Source: Homalodisca vitripennis
Taxonomy: Eukaryota > Arthropoda > Insecta > Hemiptera > Cicadellidae
Assembly: GCF_021130785.1 (NCBI RefSeq)
Contig: NC_060215.1
Span: forward strand, 119,622,501 to 119,686,500
DNA length: 64,000 nt
Direction of reading: 5' to 3'
The notes below the pieces were generated by a model, which did not search any database, was not told the DNA's origin, and was given only the letters and a program-made list of their open reading frames with translations. Both the position numbers and the translations under genes were made by a program. The stretch's first letter is position 1; each line of letters begins with the position of its first letter. This document shows, in pieces, positions 9,848 to 24,318 of the stretch.

Positions 9848-12800
9848 GTAGCATTGTACATAATGGAATCATTTATCTGGTCCACGTTGTTTAGCCCCAG
9901 TCAATCCTCACAGCTCTGTTATACAGTAGACTACACATAGCTGAAAATCATTTATCAGCTAGATGTGTTTCAGCCCCTGTCTATCCACACATCTCCCATT
10001 CCAGTAATACTGCACATGGCGGAATCATGCATCAACACCATAATCTTCAGCCCCTGTCTATTCTTACAGCTCTCCTATACAGTACCACTGGACATAGCAG
10101 AATCATTCATCAGCTCGATATTATTCAGCCCCTGTCTATCCTCATAGCTCTCATAATTAGTAGCATTGGACATAACTGATTCATTCATCAGGTCGATGTT
10201 GTTCAGCCCCAGTCTATCCTCACAGCTCTCTTATACAGTAGACTACACATAGCTGAATCATTCATCAGCTGGATGTGTTTCAGCCCCTGTCTATCCACAC
10301 ATCTCCTATTCCAGTACTACAGAACGTTGCGGAATCATACATCAGCTCAATGTTGTTCAGTCCCTGTCAATCCTCACAGGTGTCCTATACAGTTGCATTG
10401 GACATAGCGAAATCATTTACTAGCTTGATTTTTTTCAGTCCGTGTCGGTGCTCAGGGCTCTCTTATACAGTACAACTGGACATTTCAGAATTATTCGTCA
10501 GCTCGATGTTGTACAGCCCCTGTCTATCCTCATAGCTCTCATATTCAGTAGCATTGGACATAACGGAATCATGCATCAGGTCGATGTTGTTCAGCCCAGT
10601 CTATCCTCACAGCTCTCTTATCCAGTAGAACTACACAAAGCGGAATCATTCATCAGTTCGATGTTGTTCAGCCCCTGTCTATTCTCATAGCTCTCATTTT
10701 CAGTAGCATTGTACATAAAGAAATCATTTATCTGGTCGATGTTGTTCAGCCCCAGTTTATCCTCACAGCTCTGTTATACAGTAGACAACACATAGCTGAA
10801 TAATTTATCACCTGGATGTGTTTCAGCACCTGTCTATCCACACATCTCCCATTCCAATACTTCGGCACGTGGCGGAATCATACATCAGCTCGATGTTGTT
10901 CAGCCCCTGTGTATTCTCATGGCTCTCATATTCAGTAGCATTGGACATAACAGAATCATTCATCTGGTCGAGGTTTTTAGCCCTAGTCTATCCTTACAGC
11001 CCTTTTATACAGTAGACTATACATGTTTGAATCATTCATCAGCTGGATGTTTTTCAGCCCCTGTCTATCCAAACATCTCCCATTCCAGTAATACTGCACA
11101 TGGCGGAATCATACATCAGCACCATGTTGTTCAGCCCCTGTCTATCCTCACTGGTCTCCTATACAGTAGCATTGGACATAGCGAAATCATTCATCAGCTT
11201 GATTTTGTTCAGTCCGTGTCGGTGCTCGGGGCTCTCCTATACAGTACCACTGCACATAGCAGAATCATTCGTTAGCTCGATGTTGTTCAGCCCCTGTCTA
11301 TCCTCATAGCTCTCACATTCAGTACCATTCGACATAACGGAATCATTCATTAGGTTGATGTTGTTCAGCCCCTGTCTATCCTTATAGCTCCCCAGTCCAG
11401 TACTTCGGCACGTGGCGGAATCATTCAACAACTCGATGTCGTTCCGTTCTTGTCCATCCTCACAGGTCTAATATACAGTAGCAATGGACATAGCAGGATC
11501 ATTCATCAGCTTGATGTTGTTCAGTCCGTGTCGGTGCTCAGAGCTCTCCTATACAGTAGCACTAGTTATAGCGGAATCATTCATCAGCTTGATGTTGTTC
11601 AGTCCGTGTCAGTGCTCAGGGTTCTCCTATACAGTAGCACTGGTTATAGCGGAATCATTCATCAGCTCGATGTTGTTCAGCCCCTGTCTATCCTCACAGC
11701 TCTACTATACAATATCACTGGACATAGCAGAATCATTCGTCAGCTCGATGTTGTTCAGCCCCTGTCTATCATCATAGCTATCATATTTAGTAGCATTCGA
11801 CCTAACGGAATCATTCATCAGGTCGATGTTGTTCAGACCTTATCTATCTTCACAGCTCTCTTATACAGTAGAACTACACAAAACGGAATCACTCATCAGT
11901 TCGATGTTGTTCAGGCCCTGTCTATCCTCACAGCTCTCCTATACAGTACCACTGGACATAGCAGAATCATTCATCAGCTCATTGTTGTTCAACCCTTTTT
12001 ATCCTCATAGCTCTCATATTCAGTAGCATTAGACATAACAGAATCATTCATCAGGTCGATGTTGTTCAGCACCAGTTTATCCTCACAGCTTTCTTATCCA
12101 GTAGAACTACACAAAGCTGAATCATTTATCAGCTGGATGTGTTTCAGCCCCTATCTATCCTCACAGCTCTCTTATCCAGTAGAACTACACAAAGCGGAAT
12201 CATTCATCAGTTCGATGTTGTTCATCCCCTGTCTATCCTCACTGGTCTCCTATACAGTAGCATTGGACATAGCGGAATCATTCATCAGCTTGATTTTGTT
12301 CAGTCCGTATCGGTGCTCGGGGCTCTCCTATACAGTACCACTGGACATAGCAGAATCATTCATCAGCTCGATGTTGTTCAACCCCTATCTATCCTCATAG
12401 CTCTCATATTCAGTAGCATTAGACATAACAGAATCATTCATCAGGTCGATGTTGTTCAGCCCCAGTCTATCCTCACAGCTCTCTTATCCAGTAGAACTAC
12501 ACAAAGCGGAATCATTCATCAGTTCGATGTTGTTCAGCCCCTGTCTATTCTATAAGCTCTTATATTCAGTAGCATTGTACATAATGGAATCATTTATCTG
12601 GTCCATGTTGTTTAGCCCTAGTCTATCCTTACAGCTCTGTTACACAGTAGACTACACATAGCTGAATCATTTATCAGCTGGATGTGTTTCAGCCCCTGTC
12701 TATCCACACATCTCCCATTCCAGTAATACTGCACATGGCGGAATCATGCATCAACACCATGATCTTCAGCCCCTGTCTATTCTTACAGCTCTCATAATTA

Positions 12801-13146
12801 GTAGCATTGGACATAACAGAATCATTCATCAGGTCGATGTTTTTCAGCCCCAGTCTATCCTCACAGCTCTCTTATCCAGTAAAACTACACAAAGCGGAAT
12901 CATTCATCAGTTCGATGTTGTTCAGCCCCTGTCTATCCTCATAGCTCTCACATTCAGTAGCATTAGACATAACAGAATCATTCATCAGGTCGGTGTTGTT
13001 CAGCCCCAGTCTATCCTCACAGCTCTCTTATCCATTAGAACTACACAAAGTGGAATCTTTCATCAGTTCGATGTTGTTCAGCCCCTGTTTATCCTCATAG
13101 CTCTCATATTCAGTAGCATTGGACATAACGGAATCATACATCAGGT

Positions 13147-14065
13147 CGATGTTGTTCAGCCCCTGTCTATTCTCATAGCTCTCATATTCAGTAGCATTGT
13201 ACATAACGAAATCATTTATCTGGTCGATGTTGTTCAGCCCCAGTTTATCCTCTCAGCTCTGTTATACAGTAGACTACACATAGCTGAATCATTTATCAGC
13301 TGGATGTGATTCAGCCCCTGTCTATCCACACATCTCCCATTCCAGTACATCGGCACGTGGCGGAATCATACATCAGCTCGATGTTGTTTAGCCCCTGTGT
13401 ATTCTCATGGCTCTTATATTCAGTAGCATTGGACATAACGGAATCATTCATCTGGTCGAGGTTTTTAGCCTTAGTCTATCCTTACAGCTCTTTTATACAG
13501 TAGACTATACATGTTTGAATCATTCATCAGCTGGATGTTTTTCAGCCCCTGTCTATCCAAACATCTCCCATTCCAGTAATACTGCACATGGCGGAATCAT
13601 ACATCACCACCATGTTGTTCAGCCCCTGTCTATCCTCACTGGTCTCCTATACAGTAGCATTGGACATAGCGGAATCATTCTTCAGCTTGATTTTGTTCAG
13701 TCCGTGTCGGTGCTTAGGGCTCTCCTATACAGTACCACAGCACATAGCAGAATCATTCGTCAGCTCGATGTTGTATAGCCCCTGTCTATCCTCATAGCTC
13801 TCACATTCAGTAGCATTCGACCTAACGGAATCATTCATTAGGTCGATTTTGTTCACCCCCTGTCTATCCTTACAGCTCCCCAGTCCAGTACCACTGCACG
13901 TGGCGGAATCATTCAACAGCTCGATGTCGTTCCGCCCCTGTCTATCCTCACAGGTCTAATATACAGTAGCAATGGACATAGCAGGATCATTCATCAGCTT
14001 GATGTTGTTCAGTCCGTGTCGGTGCTCAGGGCTCTCCTATACAGTAGCACTAGTTATAGCGGAAT
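13147..14065 (+). repeat. Satellite higher-order unit, copy 1 of 3
   Basis: About 0.9 kb with a fixed order of variant monomers, including ATGTGATTCAGCCCC and the GAGGTTTTTAGCC monomer. It is nearly identical at an offset of 6,232 bp (19,379-20,297) and again 3,651 bp further on. It diverges near 14,065, where the next monomer type differs from copy 2. Confidence 0.85.
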
Positions 14066-15789
14066 CATCCATCAGGTCGATGTTGTTCAGCCCCAGTCTA
14101 TCCTCACAGCTCTCTTATCCAGTAAAAACTACACAAAGCGGAATCATTCATCAGTTCGATGTTGTTCAGCCCCTGTCTATTCTCTAAGCTCTTATATTCA
14201 GTAGCATTGTACATAATGGAATCATTTATCTGGTCCATGTTGTTTAGCCCCAGTCTATCCTCACAGCTCTGTTATACAGTAGACTACACATAGCTGAATC
14301 ATTTATCAGCTTGATGTTGTTTCAGCCCCTGTCTATCCACACATCTCTCATATACAGTAATACTGCACATGGCGGAATCATTCATCAGCTCGATGTTGTT
14401 CAGCCCCTGTCTATTCTCACAGCTCTCATAATTAGTAGCATTGGACATAACGGAATCATTCATCAGCTCGATGTTGTTCAGCCCCTGTCTATCCTCACAG
14501 CTCTCTTATCCAGTAGAACTAACCAAAAAGCGGAATCATTCATCAGTTCGATGTTGTTCAGCCCCTGTCTATTCTCATAGCTCTTATATTCAGTAGCATT
14601 GTACATAACGAAATCATTTATCTTGTCCATGTTGTTTAGCCCCAGTCTATCCTTACAGCTCTGGTATACAGTAGACTACACATAGCTGAATCATTTATCA
14701 GCTGGATGTGTTTCAGCCCCTGTCTATCCACACATCTCCTATTCCAGTAATACTGCACATGACGGAATCATGCATCAACACCATGTTGTTCAGCCCCTGT
14801 CTATTCTTACAGCTCTCATAATTAGTAGCATTGGACATAACGGAATCATTCATCTGGTCGAGGTTTTTAGCCCTAGTCTATCCTTACAGCTCTTTTATAC
14901 AGTAGACTATACATGTTTGAATCATTCATCAGCTGGATGTTTTTCAGCCCCTGTCTATCTAAACATCTCCCATTCCAGTAATACTGCACATGGCGGAATC
15001 ATACATCACCACCATGTTGTTCAGCCCCTGTCTATCCTCACTGGTCTCCTATACAGTAGCATTGGACATAGCGGAATCATTCATCAGCTTGATTTTGTTC
15101 AGTCCGTGTCGGTGCTCGGGGCTCTCCTATACAGTACCACAGCACATAGCAGAATCATTCGTCAGCTCGATGTTGTATAGCCCCTGTCTATCCTCATGGC
15201 TCACACATTCAGTAGCATTCGACCTAACGGAATCATTCATTATGTCGATGTTGGTCACCCCCTGTCTATCCTTACAGCTCCCCAGTCCAGTACCACTGCA
15301 CGTGGCGGAAATCATTCAACAGCTCGATGTCGTTCCGCCCCTGTCTATCCTCACAGGTCTAATATACAGTAGCAATAGACATAGCGGAATCATTCTTCAG
15401 CTTGATTTTGTTCAGTCCGTGTCGGTGCTTAGGGCTCTCCTATACAGTACCACAGCACATAGCAGAATCATTCGTCAGCTCGATGTTGTTCAGTCCGTGT
15501 CGGTGCTCAGGGTTCTAATATACAGTAGCACTGGTTATAGCGGAATCATTCATCAGCTCGATGTTGTTCAGCCCCTGTCTATCCTCACAGCTCTCCTACA
15601 CAGTACCACTGGACATAGCAGAATCATTCGTCAGCTCGATCTTGTACAGCCCCTGTCTATCCTCACAGCTCTCTTATCCAGTAGAACTACAAAAAGCGGA
15701 ATCATTCATCAGTTCGATGTTGTTCAGCCCCTGTCTATTCTCTAAGCTCTTATATTCAGTAGCATTGTACATAATGGAATCATTCATCT

Positions 15790-17055
15790 GGTCGAGGTTT
15801 TTAGCCCTAGTCTATCCTTACAGCTCTTTTATACAGTAGACTATACATGTTTGAATCATTCATCAGCTGGATGTTTTTCAGCCCCTGTCTATCTAAACAT
15901 CTCCCATTCCAGTAATACTGCACATGGCGGAATCATACATCACCACCATGTTGTTCAGCCCCTGTCTATCCTCACTGGTCTCCTATACAGTAGCATTGGA
16001 CATAGCGAAATCATTCATCAGCTTGATTTTGTTCAGTCCGTGTCGGTGCTCGGGGCTCTCCTATACAGTACCACTGGACATAGCAGAATCATTCATCAGC
16101 TCGATGTTGTTCAGCCCCTGTCTATTCTCATAACTCTCATATTCAGTAGCATTGTACATATCGAAATTATTTATCTGGTCGATGTTGTTCAGCCCCTACC
16201 TATCCTCATAGCTCTCATATTCAGTAGCATTAGACATAACGGAATCATACATCAGGTCGATGTTGTTCAGCCCCAGTTTATCCTCACAGCTCTGTTATAC
16301 AGTAGACTACACATAGCTGAATCATTTACCAGCTGGATGTGTTTCAGCCCCTGTCTATCCACACATCTCCCATTCCAGTACTTCGGCACGTGGCGGAATC
16401 ATACATCAGCTCGATGTTGTTCATCCCCTGTCTATCCTCACTGGTCTCCTATACAGTAGCATTGGACATAGCGGAATCATTCATCAGCTTGATTTTGTTC
16501 AGTCCGTGTCGGTGCTCGGGGCTCTCCTTTACAGTACCACTGGACATAGCACAATCATTCATCAGCTCGATGTTGTTCAGCCCCTATCTATCCTCATAGC
16601 TCTCATATTCAGTAGCATTAGACATAACAGAATCATTCATCAGGTCGATGTTGTTCAGCCCCAGTCTATCCTCACAGCTCTCTTATCCAGTAGAACTACA
16701 CAAAGCGGAATCATTCATCAGTTCGATGTTGTTCATCCCCTGTCTATCCTCACTGGTCTCCTATGCAGTAGCATTGGACATAGCGGAATCATTCATCAGC
16801 TTGATTTTGTTCAGTCCGTATCGGTGCTCGGGGCTCTCCTTTACAGTACCACTGGACATAGCAGAATCATTCATCAGCTCGATGTTGTTCAACCCCTATC
16901 TATCCTCATAGCTCTCACATTCAGTAGCATTAGACATAACAGAATCATTCATCAGGTCGATGTTGTTCAGCCCCAGTCTATCCTCACAGCTCTCTTATCC
17001 AGTAGAACTACACAAAGCGGAATCATTCATCAGTTCGATGTTGTTCAGCCCCTGT
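15790..17055 (+). repeat. Satellite segmental duplication, copy 1
   Basis: About 1.27 kb repeated at 17,741-19,006 (offset 1,951 bp) with only scattered differences. Both copies share the unusual ACATATCGAAATTATTTATC monomer. Such high identity over more than 15 monomers points to a recent duplication or unequal exchange. Confidence 0.9.
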
Positions 17056-17740
17056 CTATTCTATAAGCTCTTATATTCAGTGGCATTGTACATAATGGAA
17101 TCATTTATCTGGTCCATGTTGTTTAGCCCTAGTCTATCCTTACAGCTCTGTTACACAGTAGACTACACATAGCTGAATCATTTATCAGCTGGATGTGTTT
17201 GAGCCCCTGTCTATCCACACATCTCCCATTCCAGTAATACTGCACATGGCGGAATCATGCATCAACACCATGATCTTCAGCCCCTGTCTATTCTTACAGC
17301 TCTCATAATTAGTAGCATTGGACATAACAGAATCATTCATCAGGTCGATGTTGTTCAGCCCCAGTCTATCCTCACAGCTCTCTTATCCAGTAAAACTACA
17401 CAAAGCGGAATCATTCATCAGTTCGATGTTGTTCAGCCCCTGTCTATCCTCATAGCTCTCACATTCAGTAGCATTAGACATAACAGAATCATTCATCAGG
17501 TCCATGTTGTTTAGCCCCAGTCTATCCTTACAGCTCTGGTATACAGTAGACTACACATAGCTGAATCATTTATCAGCTGGATGTGTTTCAGCCCCTGTCT
17601 ATCCACACACATCTCCTATTCCAGTAATACTGCACATGACGGAATCATGCATCAACACCATGATCTTCAGCCCCTGTCTATTCTTACAGCTCTCATAATT
17701 AGTAGCATTGGACATAACGGAATCATTCATCTGGTCGAGG

Positions 17741-19006
17741 TTTTTAGCCCTAGTCTTTTATACAGTCCTTACAGCTCTTTTATACAGTAGACTATACATG
17801 TTTGAATCATTCATCAGCTGGATGTTTTTCAGCCCCTGTCTATCTAAACATCTCCCATTCCAGTAATACTGCACATGGCGGAATCATACATCACCACCAT
17901 GTTGTTCAGCCCCTGTCTATCCTCACTGGTCTCCTATACAGTAGCATTGGACATAGCGAAATCATTCATCAGCTTGATTTTGTTCAGTCCGTGTCGGTGC
18001 TCGGGGCTCTCCTATACAGTACCACTGGACATAGCAGAATCATTCATCAGCTCGATGTTGTTCAGCCCCTGTCTATTCTCATAACTCTCATATTCAGTAG
18101 CATTGTACATATCGAAATTATTTATCTGGTCGATGTTGTTCAGCCCCTACTTATCCTCATAGCTCTCATATTCAGTAGCATTAGACATAACGGAATCATA
18201 CATCAGGTCGATGTTGTTCAGCCCCAGTTTATCCTCACAGCTCTGTTATACAGTAGACTACACATAGCTGAATCATTTACCAGCTGGATGTGTTTCAGCC
18301 CCTGTCTATCCACACATCTCCCATTCCAGTACTTCGGCACGTGGCGGAATCATACATCAGCTCGATGTTGTTCATCCCCTGTCTATCCTCACTGGTCTCC
18401 TATACAGTAGCATTGGACATAGCGGAATCATTCATCAGCTTGATTTTGTTCAGTCCGTGTCGGTGCTCGGGGCTCTCCTTTACAGTACCACTGGACATAG
18501 CACAATCATTCATCAGCTCGATGTTGTTCAGCCCCTATCTATCCTCATAGCTCTCATATTCAGTAGCATTAGACATAACAGAATCATTCATCAGGTCGAT
18601 GTTGTTCAGCCCCAGTCTATCCTCACAGCTCTCTTATCCAGTAGAACTACACAAAGCGGAATCATTCATCAGTTCGATGTTGTTCATCCCCTGTCTATCC
18701 TCACTGGTCTCCTATGCAGTAGCATTGGACATAGCGGAATCATTCATCAGCTTGATTTTGTTCAGTCCGTATCGGTGCTCGGGGCTCTCCTTTACAGTAC
18801 CACTGGACATAGCAGAATCATTCATCAGCTCGATGTTGTTCAACCCCTATCTATCCTCATAGCTCTCACATTCAGTAGCATTAGACATAACAGAATCATT
18901 CATCAGGTCGATGTTGTTCAGCCCCAGTCTATCCTCACAGCTCTCTTATCCAGTAGAACTACACAAAGCGGAATCATTCATCAGTTCGATGTTGTTCAGC
19001 CCCTGT
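17741..19006 (+). repeat. Satellite segmental duplication, copy 2
   Basis: Second copy of 15,790-17,055. Its left edge carries a small local rearrangement (an extra TTTATACAG near 17,757). After about 19,006 the two copies follow different monomer types. Confidence 0.9.
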
Positions 19007-19378
19007 CTATCCTCACAGCTCTCATATTCAGTAGCATTGTACATAATGGAATCATTTATCTGGTCCATGTTGTTTAGCCCTAGTCTATCCTTACAGCTCT
19101 GTTACACAGTAGCACTACACATAGCTGAATCATTTATCAGCTGGATGTTGTTTCAGCCCCTGTCTATCCTCACAGCTCTCTTATCCAGTAATACTACACA
19201 TGGCGGAATCATTCATCAACACCATGTTGTTCAGCCCCTGTCTATCCTCATAGCTCTCATAATTCAGTAGCATTGGACATAACAGAATCATTCATCAGGT
19301 CGATGTTGTTCAGCCCCAGTCTATCCTCACAGCTCTCTTATCCAGTAGAACTACACAAAGCGGAATCATTCATCAGTT

Positions 19379-20297
19379 CGATGTTGTTCAGCCCCTGTCT
19401 ATTCTCATAGCTCTCATATTCAGTAGCATTGTACATAACGAAATCATTTATCTGGTCGATGTTGTTCAGCCCCAGTTTATCCTCTCAGCTCTGTTATACA
19501 GTAGACTACACATAGCTGAATCATTTATCAGCTGGATGTGATTCAGCCCCTGTCTATCCACACATCTCCCATTCCAGTACATCGGCACGTGGCGGAATCA
19601 TACATCAGCTCGATGTTGTTTAGCCCCTGTGTATTCTCATGGCTCTTATATTCAGTAGCATTGGACATAACGGAATCATTCATCTGGTCGAGGTTTTTAG
19701 CCTTAGTCTATCCTTACAGCTCTTTTATACAGTAGACTATACATGTTTGAATCATTCATCAGCTGGATGTTTTTCAGCCCCTGTCTATCCAAACATCTCC
19801 CATTCCAGTAATACTGCACATGGCGGAATCATACATCACCACCATGTTGTTCAGCCCCTGTCTATCCCCACTGGTCTCCTATACAGTAGCATTGGACATA
19901 GCGGAATCATTCTTCAGCTTGATTTTGTTCAGTCCGTGTCGGTGCTCAGGGCTCTCCTATACAGTACCACAGCACATAGCAGAATCATTCGTCAGCTCGA
20001 TGTTGTATAGCCCCTGTCTATCCTCATAGCTCTCACATTCAGTAGCATTCGACCTAACGGAATCATTCATTAGGTCGATTTTGTTCACCCCCTGTCTATC
20101 CTTACAGCTCCCCAGTCCAGTACCACTGCACGTGGCGGAATCATTCAACAGCTCGATGTCGTTCCGCCCCTGTCTATCCTCACAGGTCTAATATACAGTA
20201 GCAATGGACATAGCAGGATCATTCATCAGCTTGATGTTGTTCAGTCCGTGTCGGTGCTCGGGGCTCTCCTATACAGTAGCACTAGTTATAGCGGAAT
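19379..20297 (+). repeat. Satellite higher-order unit, copy 2 of 3
   Basis: Same monomer order as 13,147-14,065 with few base differences, offset 6,232 bp. Confidence 0.85.
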
Positions 20298-23036
20298 TAT
20301 TTATCAGCTTGATGTTGTTCAGTCCGTGTCGGTGCTCAGGGTTCTAATATACAGTAGCACTGGTTATAGCGGAATCATTCATCAGCTCGATGTTGTTCAG
20401 CCCCTGTCTATTCTCATAGCTCTCATATTCAGTAGCATTGTACATAACGAAATCATTTATCTGGTCGATGTTGTTCAGCCCCCGTTTATCCTCACAGCTC
20501 TGTTATACAGTAGACTACACATAGGTGAATCATTTATCAGCTGGATGTGATTCAGCCCCTGTCCATCCACACATCTCCCATTCCAGTACATCGGCACGTG
20601 GCGGAATCATACATCACCACCATGTTGTTCAGCCCCTGTCTATCCTCACTGGTCTCCTATACAGTAGCATTGGACATAGCGGAATCATTCATCAGCTTAA
20701 TTTTGTTCAGTCCGTGTCGGTGCTCGGGGCTCTCCTATACAGTACCACTGGACATAGCAGAATCATTCATCAGCTCGATGTTGTTCAGCCCCTGTCTATT
20801 CTCATAACTGTCATATTCAGTAGCATTGTACATATCGAAATCTTTTATCTGGTCGATGTTGTTCAGCCCCTATCTATCCTCATAGCTCTCATATTCAGTA
20901 GCATTAGACATAACGGAATCATACATCAGGTCGATGTTGTTCAGCCCCAGTTTATCCTCACAGCTCTGTTATACAGTAGACTACACATAGCTGAATCATT
21001 TACCAGCTGGATGTGTTTCAGCCCCTGTCTATCCACACATCTCCCATTCCAGTAATACTGCACATGGCGGAATCATGCATCAACACCATGATCTTCAGCC
21101 CCTGTCTATTCTTACAGCTCTCATAATTAGTAGCATTGGACATAACAGAATCATCCATCAGGTCGTTGTTGTTCAGCCCCAGTCTATCCTCACAGCTCTC
21201 TTATCCAGTAAAACTACACAAAGCGGAATCATTCATCAGTTCGATGTTGTTCAGCCCCTGTCTATTCTCTAAGCTCTTATATTCAGTAGCATTGTACATA
21301 ATGGAATCATTTATCTGGTCCATGTTGTTTAGCCCCAGTCTATCCTCACAGCTCTGTTATACAGTAGACTATACATGTTTGAATCATTCATTAGCTGGAG
21401 GTTTTTTAGCCCCTGTCTATCCAAACATCTCCCATTCCAGTAATACTGCACATGGCGGAATCATACATCAGCTCGATATTGTTTAGCCCCTGTCTATCCT
21501 CACTGGTCTCCTATACAGTAGCATTGGACATAGCGGAATCATTCTTCAGCTTGATTTTGTTCAGTCCGTGTCGGTGCTCGGGGCTCTCCTATACAGTACC
21601 ACAGCACATAGCAGAATCATTCGTCAGCTCGATGTTGTCTAGCCCCTGTCTATCCTCATAGCTCTCACATTCAGTAGCATTCGACCTAACGAAATCATTC
21701 ATTAGGTCGATGTTGTTCACCCCCTGTCTATCCTTATAGCTCCCCAGTCCAGTACCACTGCACGTGGCGGAATCATTCAACAGCTCGAAGTCGTTCCGCC
21801 CCTGTCTATCCTCACAGGTCTAATATACAGTAGCAATGGACATAGCAGGATCATTCATCAGCTTGATGTTGTTCAGTCCGTGTCGGTGCTCAGGGCTCTC
21901 CTATACAGTAGCACTAGTTATAGCGGAATCATTTATCAGCTTGATGTTGTTCAGTCCGTGTCGGTTCTCGGGGCTCTCCTATACAGTACCACTGGACATA
22001 GCAGAATCATTCATCAGCTCGATGTTGTTCAGCCCCTGTCTATCCTCACAGCTCTCCTACACAGTACCACTGGGCATAGCAGAATCATTCGTCAGCTCGA
22101 TCTTGTACAGCCCCCGTCTATCCTCACAGCTCTCTTATCCAGTAGAACTACACAAAGCGGAATCATTCATCAGTTCGATGTTGTTCAGCCCCTGTCTATT
22201 CTCTAAGCTCTTATATTCAGTAGCATTGTACATAATGGAATCATTTATCTTGTCCATGTTGTTTTGCCCCAGTCTATCCTTACAGCTCTGGTATACAGTA
22301 GACTACACATAGCTGAATCATTTATTAGCTGGATGTGTTTCAGCCCCTGTCTATCCACACATCTCCTATTCCAGTAATACTGCACATGGCGGAATCATGC
22401 ATCAACACCATAAACTTCAGCCCCTGTCTATTCTTACAGCTCTCATAATTAGTAGCATTGGACATAACAGAATCATCCATCAGGTCGATGTTGTTCAGCC
22501 CCAGTCTATCCTCACAGGTCTCTTATCCAGTAAAACTACACAAAGCGGAATCATTCATCAGTTCGATGTTGTTCAGCCCCTGTCTATTCTCTAAGCTCTT
22601 ATATTCAGTAGCATTGTACATAATGGAATCATTTATCTGGTCCATGTTGTTTAGCCCCAGTCTATCCTCACAGCTCTGTTATACAGTAGACTACACATAG
22701 CTGAATCTTTTATCAGCTGGATGTGTTTCAGCCCCTGTCTATCTACACTTCTCTCATTCCAGTAATACTGCACATGGCGGAATCACGCATCAACACCATA
22801 ATCTTCAGCCCCTGTCTATTCTTACAGCTCTCATAATTAGTAGCATTGGACATAACGGAATTATTCATCAGGTCTGTGTTTTTCAGCCCCAGTCTATACT
22901 CACAGCTCTCTTATCCATTAGAACTACACAAAGCGGAATCATTCATCAGTTCGATGTTGTTCAGCCTCTGTTTATCCTTATAGCTCTCATATTCAGTAGC
23001 ATTGGACATAACGGAATCATACATCAGGTCGATGTT

Positions 23037-23950
23037 GTTCAGCCCCTGTCTATTCTCATAGCTCTCATATTCAGTAGCATTGTACATAACGAAATCATTT
23101 ATCTGGTCGATGTTGTTCAGCCCCAGTTTATCCTCACAGCTCTGTTATACAGTAGACTACACATAGCTGAATCATTTATCAGCTGGATGTGATTCAGCCC
23201 CTGTCTATCCACACATCTCCCATTCCAGTACATCGGCACGTGGCGGAATCATACATCAGCTCGATGTTGTTTAGCCCCTGTGTATTCTCATGGCTCTTAT
23301 ATTCAGTAGCATTGGACATAACGGAATCATTCATCTGGTCGAGGTTTTTAGCCTTAGTCTATCCTTACAGCTCTTTTATACAGTAGACTATACATGTTTG
23401 AATCATTCATCAGCTGGATGTTTTTCAGCCCCTGTCTATCCAAACATCTCCCATTCCAGTAATACTGCACATGGCGGAATCATACATCACCACCATGTTG
23501 TTCAGCCCCTGTCTATCCTCACTGGTCTCCTATACAGTAGCATTGGACATAGCGGAATCATTCTTCAGCTTGATTTTGTTCAGTCCGTGTCGGTGCTCGG
23601 GGCTCTCCTATACAGTACCACAGCACATAGCAGAATCATTCGTCAGCTCGATGTTGTATAGCCCCTGTCTATCCTCATAGCTCTCACATTCAGTAGCATT
23701 CGACCTAACGGAATCATTCATTAGGTCGATGTTGTTCACCCCCTGTCTATCCTTACAGCTCCCCAGTCCAGTACCACTGCACGTGGCGGAATCATTCAAC
23801 AGCTCGAAGTCGTTCCGCCCCTGTCTATCCTCACAGGTCTAATATACAGTAGCAATGGACATAGCAGGATCATTCATCAGCTTGATGTTGTTCAGTCCGT
23901 GTCGGTGCTCAGGGCTCTCCTATACAGTAGCACTAGTTATAGCGGAATCA
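23037..23950 (+). repeat. Satellite higher-order unit, copy 3 of 3
   Basis: Same order as the copies at 13,147 and 19,379, offset 3,651 bp from the second. It lies just left of the CR1-A insertion. Confidence 0.85.
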
Positions 23951-24144
23951 TTTATCAGCTTGATGTTGTTCAGTCCGTGTCGGTGCTCGGGGCTCTCCTA
24001 TACAGTACCACTGGACATAGCAGAATCATTCATCAGCTCGATGTTGATCAGCCCCTGTCTATCCTCACAGCTCTCCTACACAGTACCACTGGACATAGCA
24101 GAATCATTCGTCAGCTCGATCTTGTACAGCCCCTGTCTATCCTC

Positions 24145-24180
24145 AATCAATCAATCAATCAATCAATCAATTCTTTATTG
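24145..24180 (-). repeat. 3' tail of CR1-A, (TTGA)n with poly(A) signal
   Basis: The plus strand reads (AATC)n to 24,170 followed by the complement of AATAAA (24,174-24,179). On the minus strand this is AATAAAG followed by ATTGATTGATTGA, a short-repeat 3' end typical of the CR1/L2 group. Confidence 0.85.
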
Positions 24181-24318
24181 TCATTAAACAACATACAACA
24201 TTGTAATAGACATTGTCAAATAGGAACATAAAATTTACTCTATGCTAAAAATATAAATATAAAGGCCTACAACATAAAACATATAAAATATTAGACTAGA
24301 ATGGTAGGCTATGTATTG

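Larger units (their letters stand above)
9848..24144 (+). repeat. 78-bp satellite array, block 2
   Basis: Same monomer and orientation as block 1, continuing the monomer split by piggyBac. It is the most homogenised part of the window and includes several near-identical multi-monomer duplications, listed separately. The longest open frame created by the repeat is 251 codons (14,990-15,745). The block ends at CTATCCTCA where the 3' tail of the CR1-A retrotransposon begins. Confidence 0.95.

Noticed and set aside
241..24144. CRISPR-like repeat array
   Set aside because: There are no unique spacers between conserved repeats. The whole 78-bp unit is repeated, and the surrounding elements are animal transposons.
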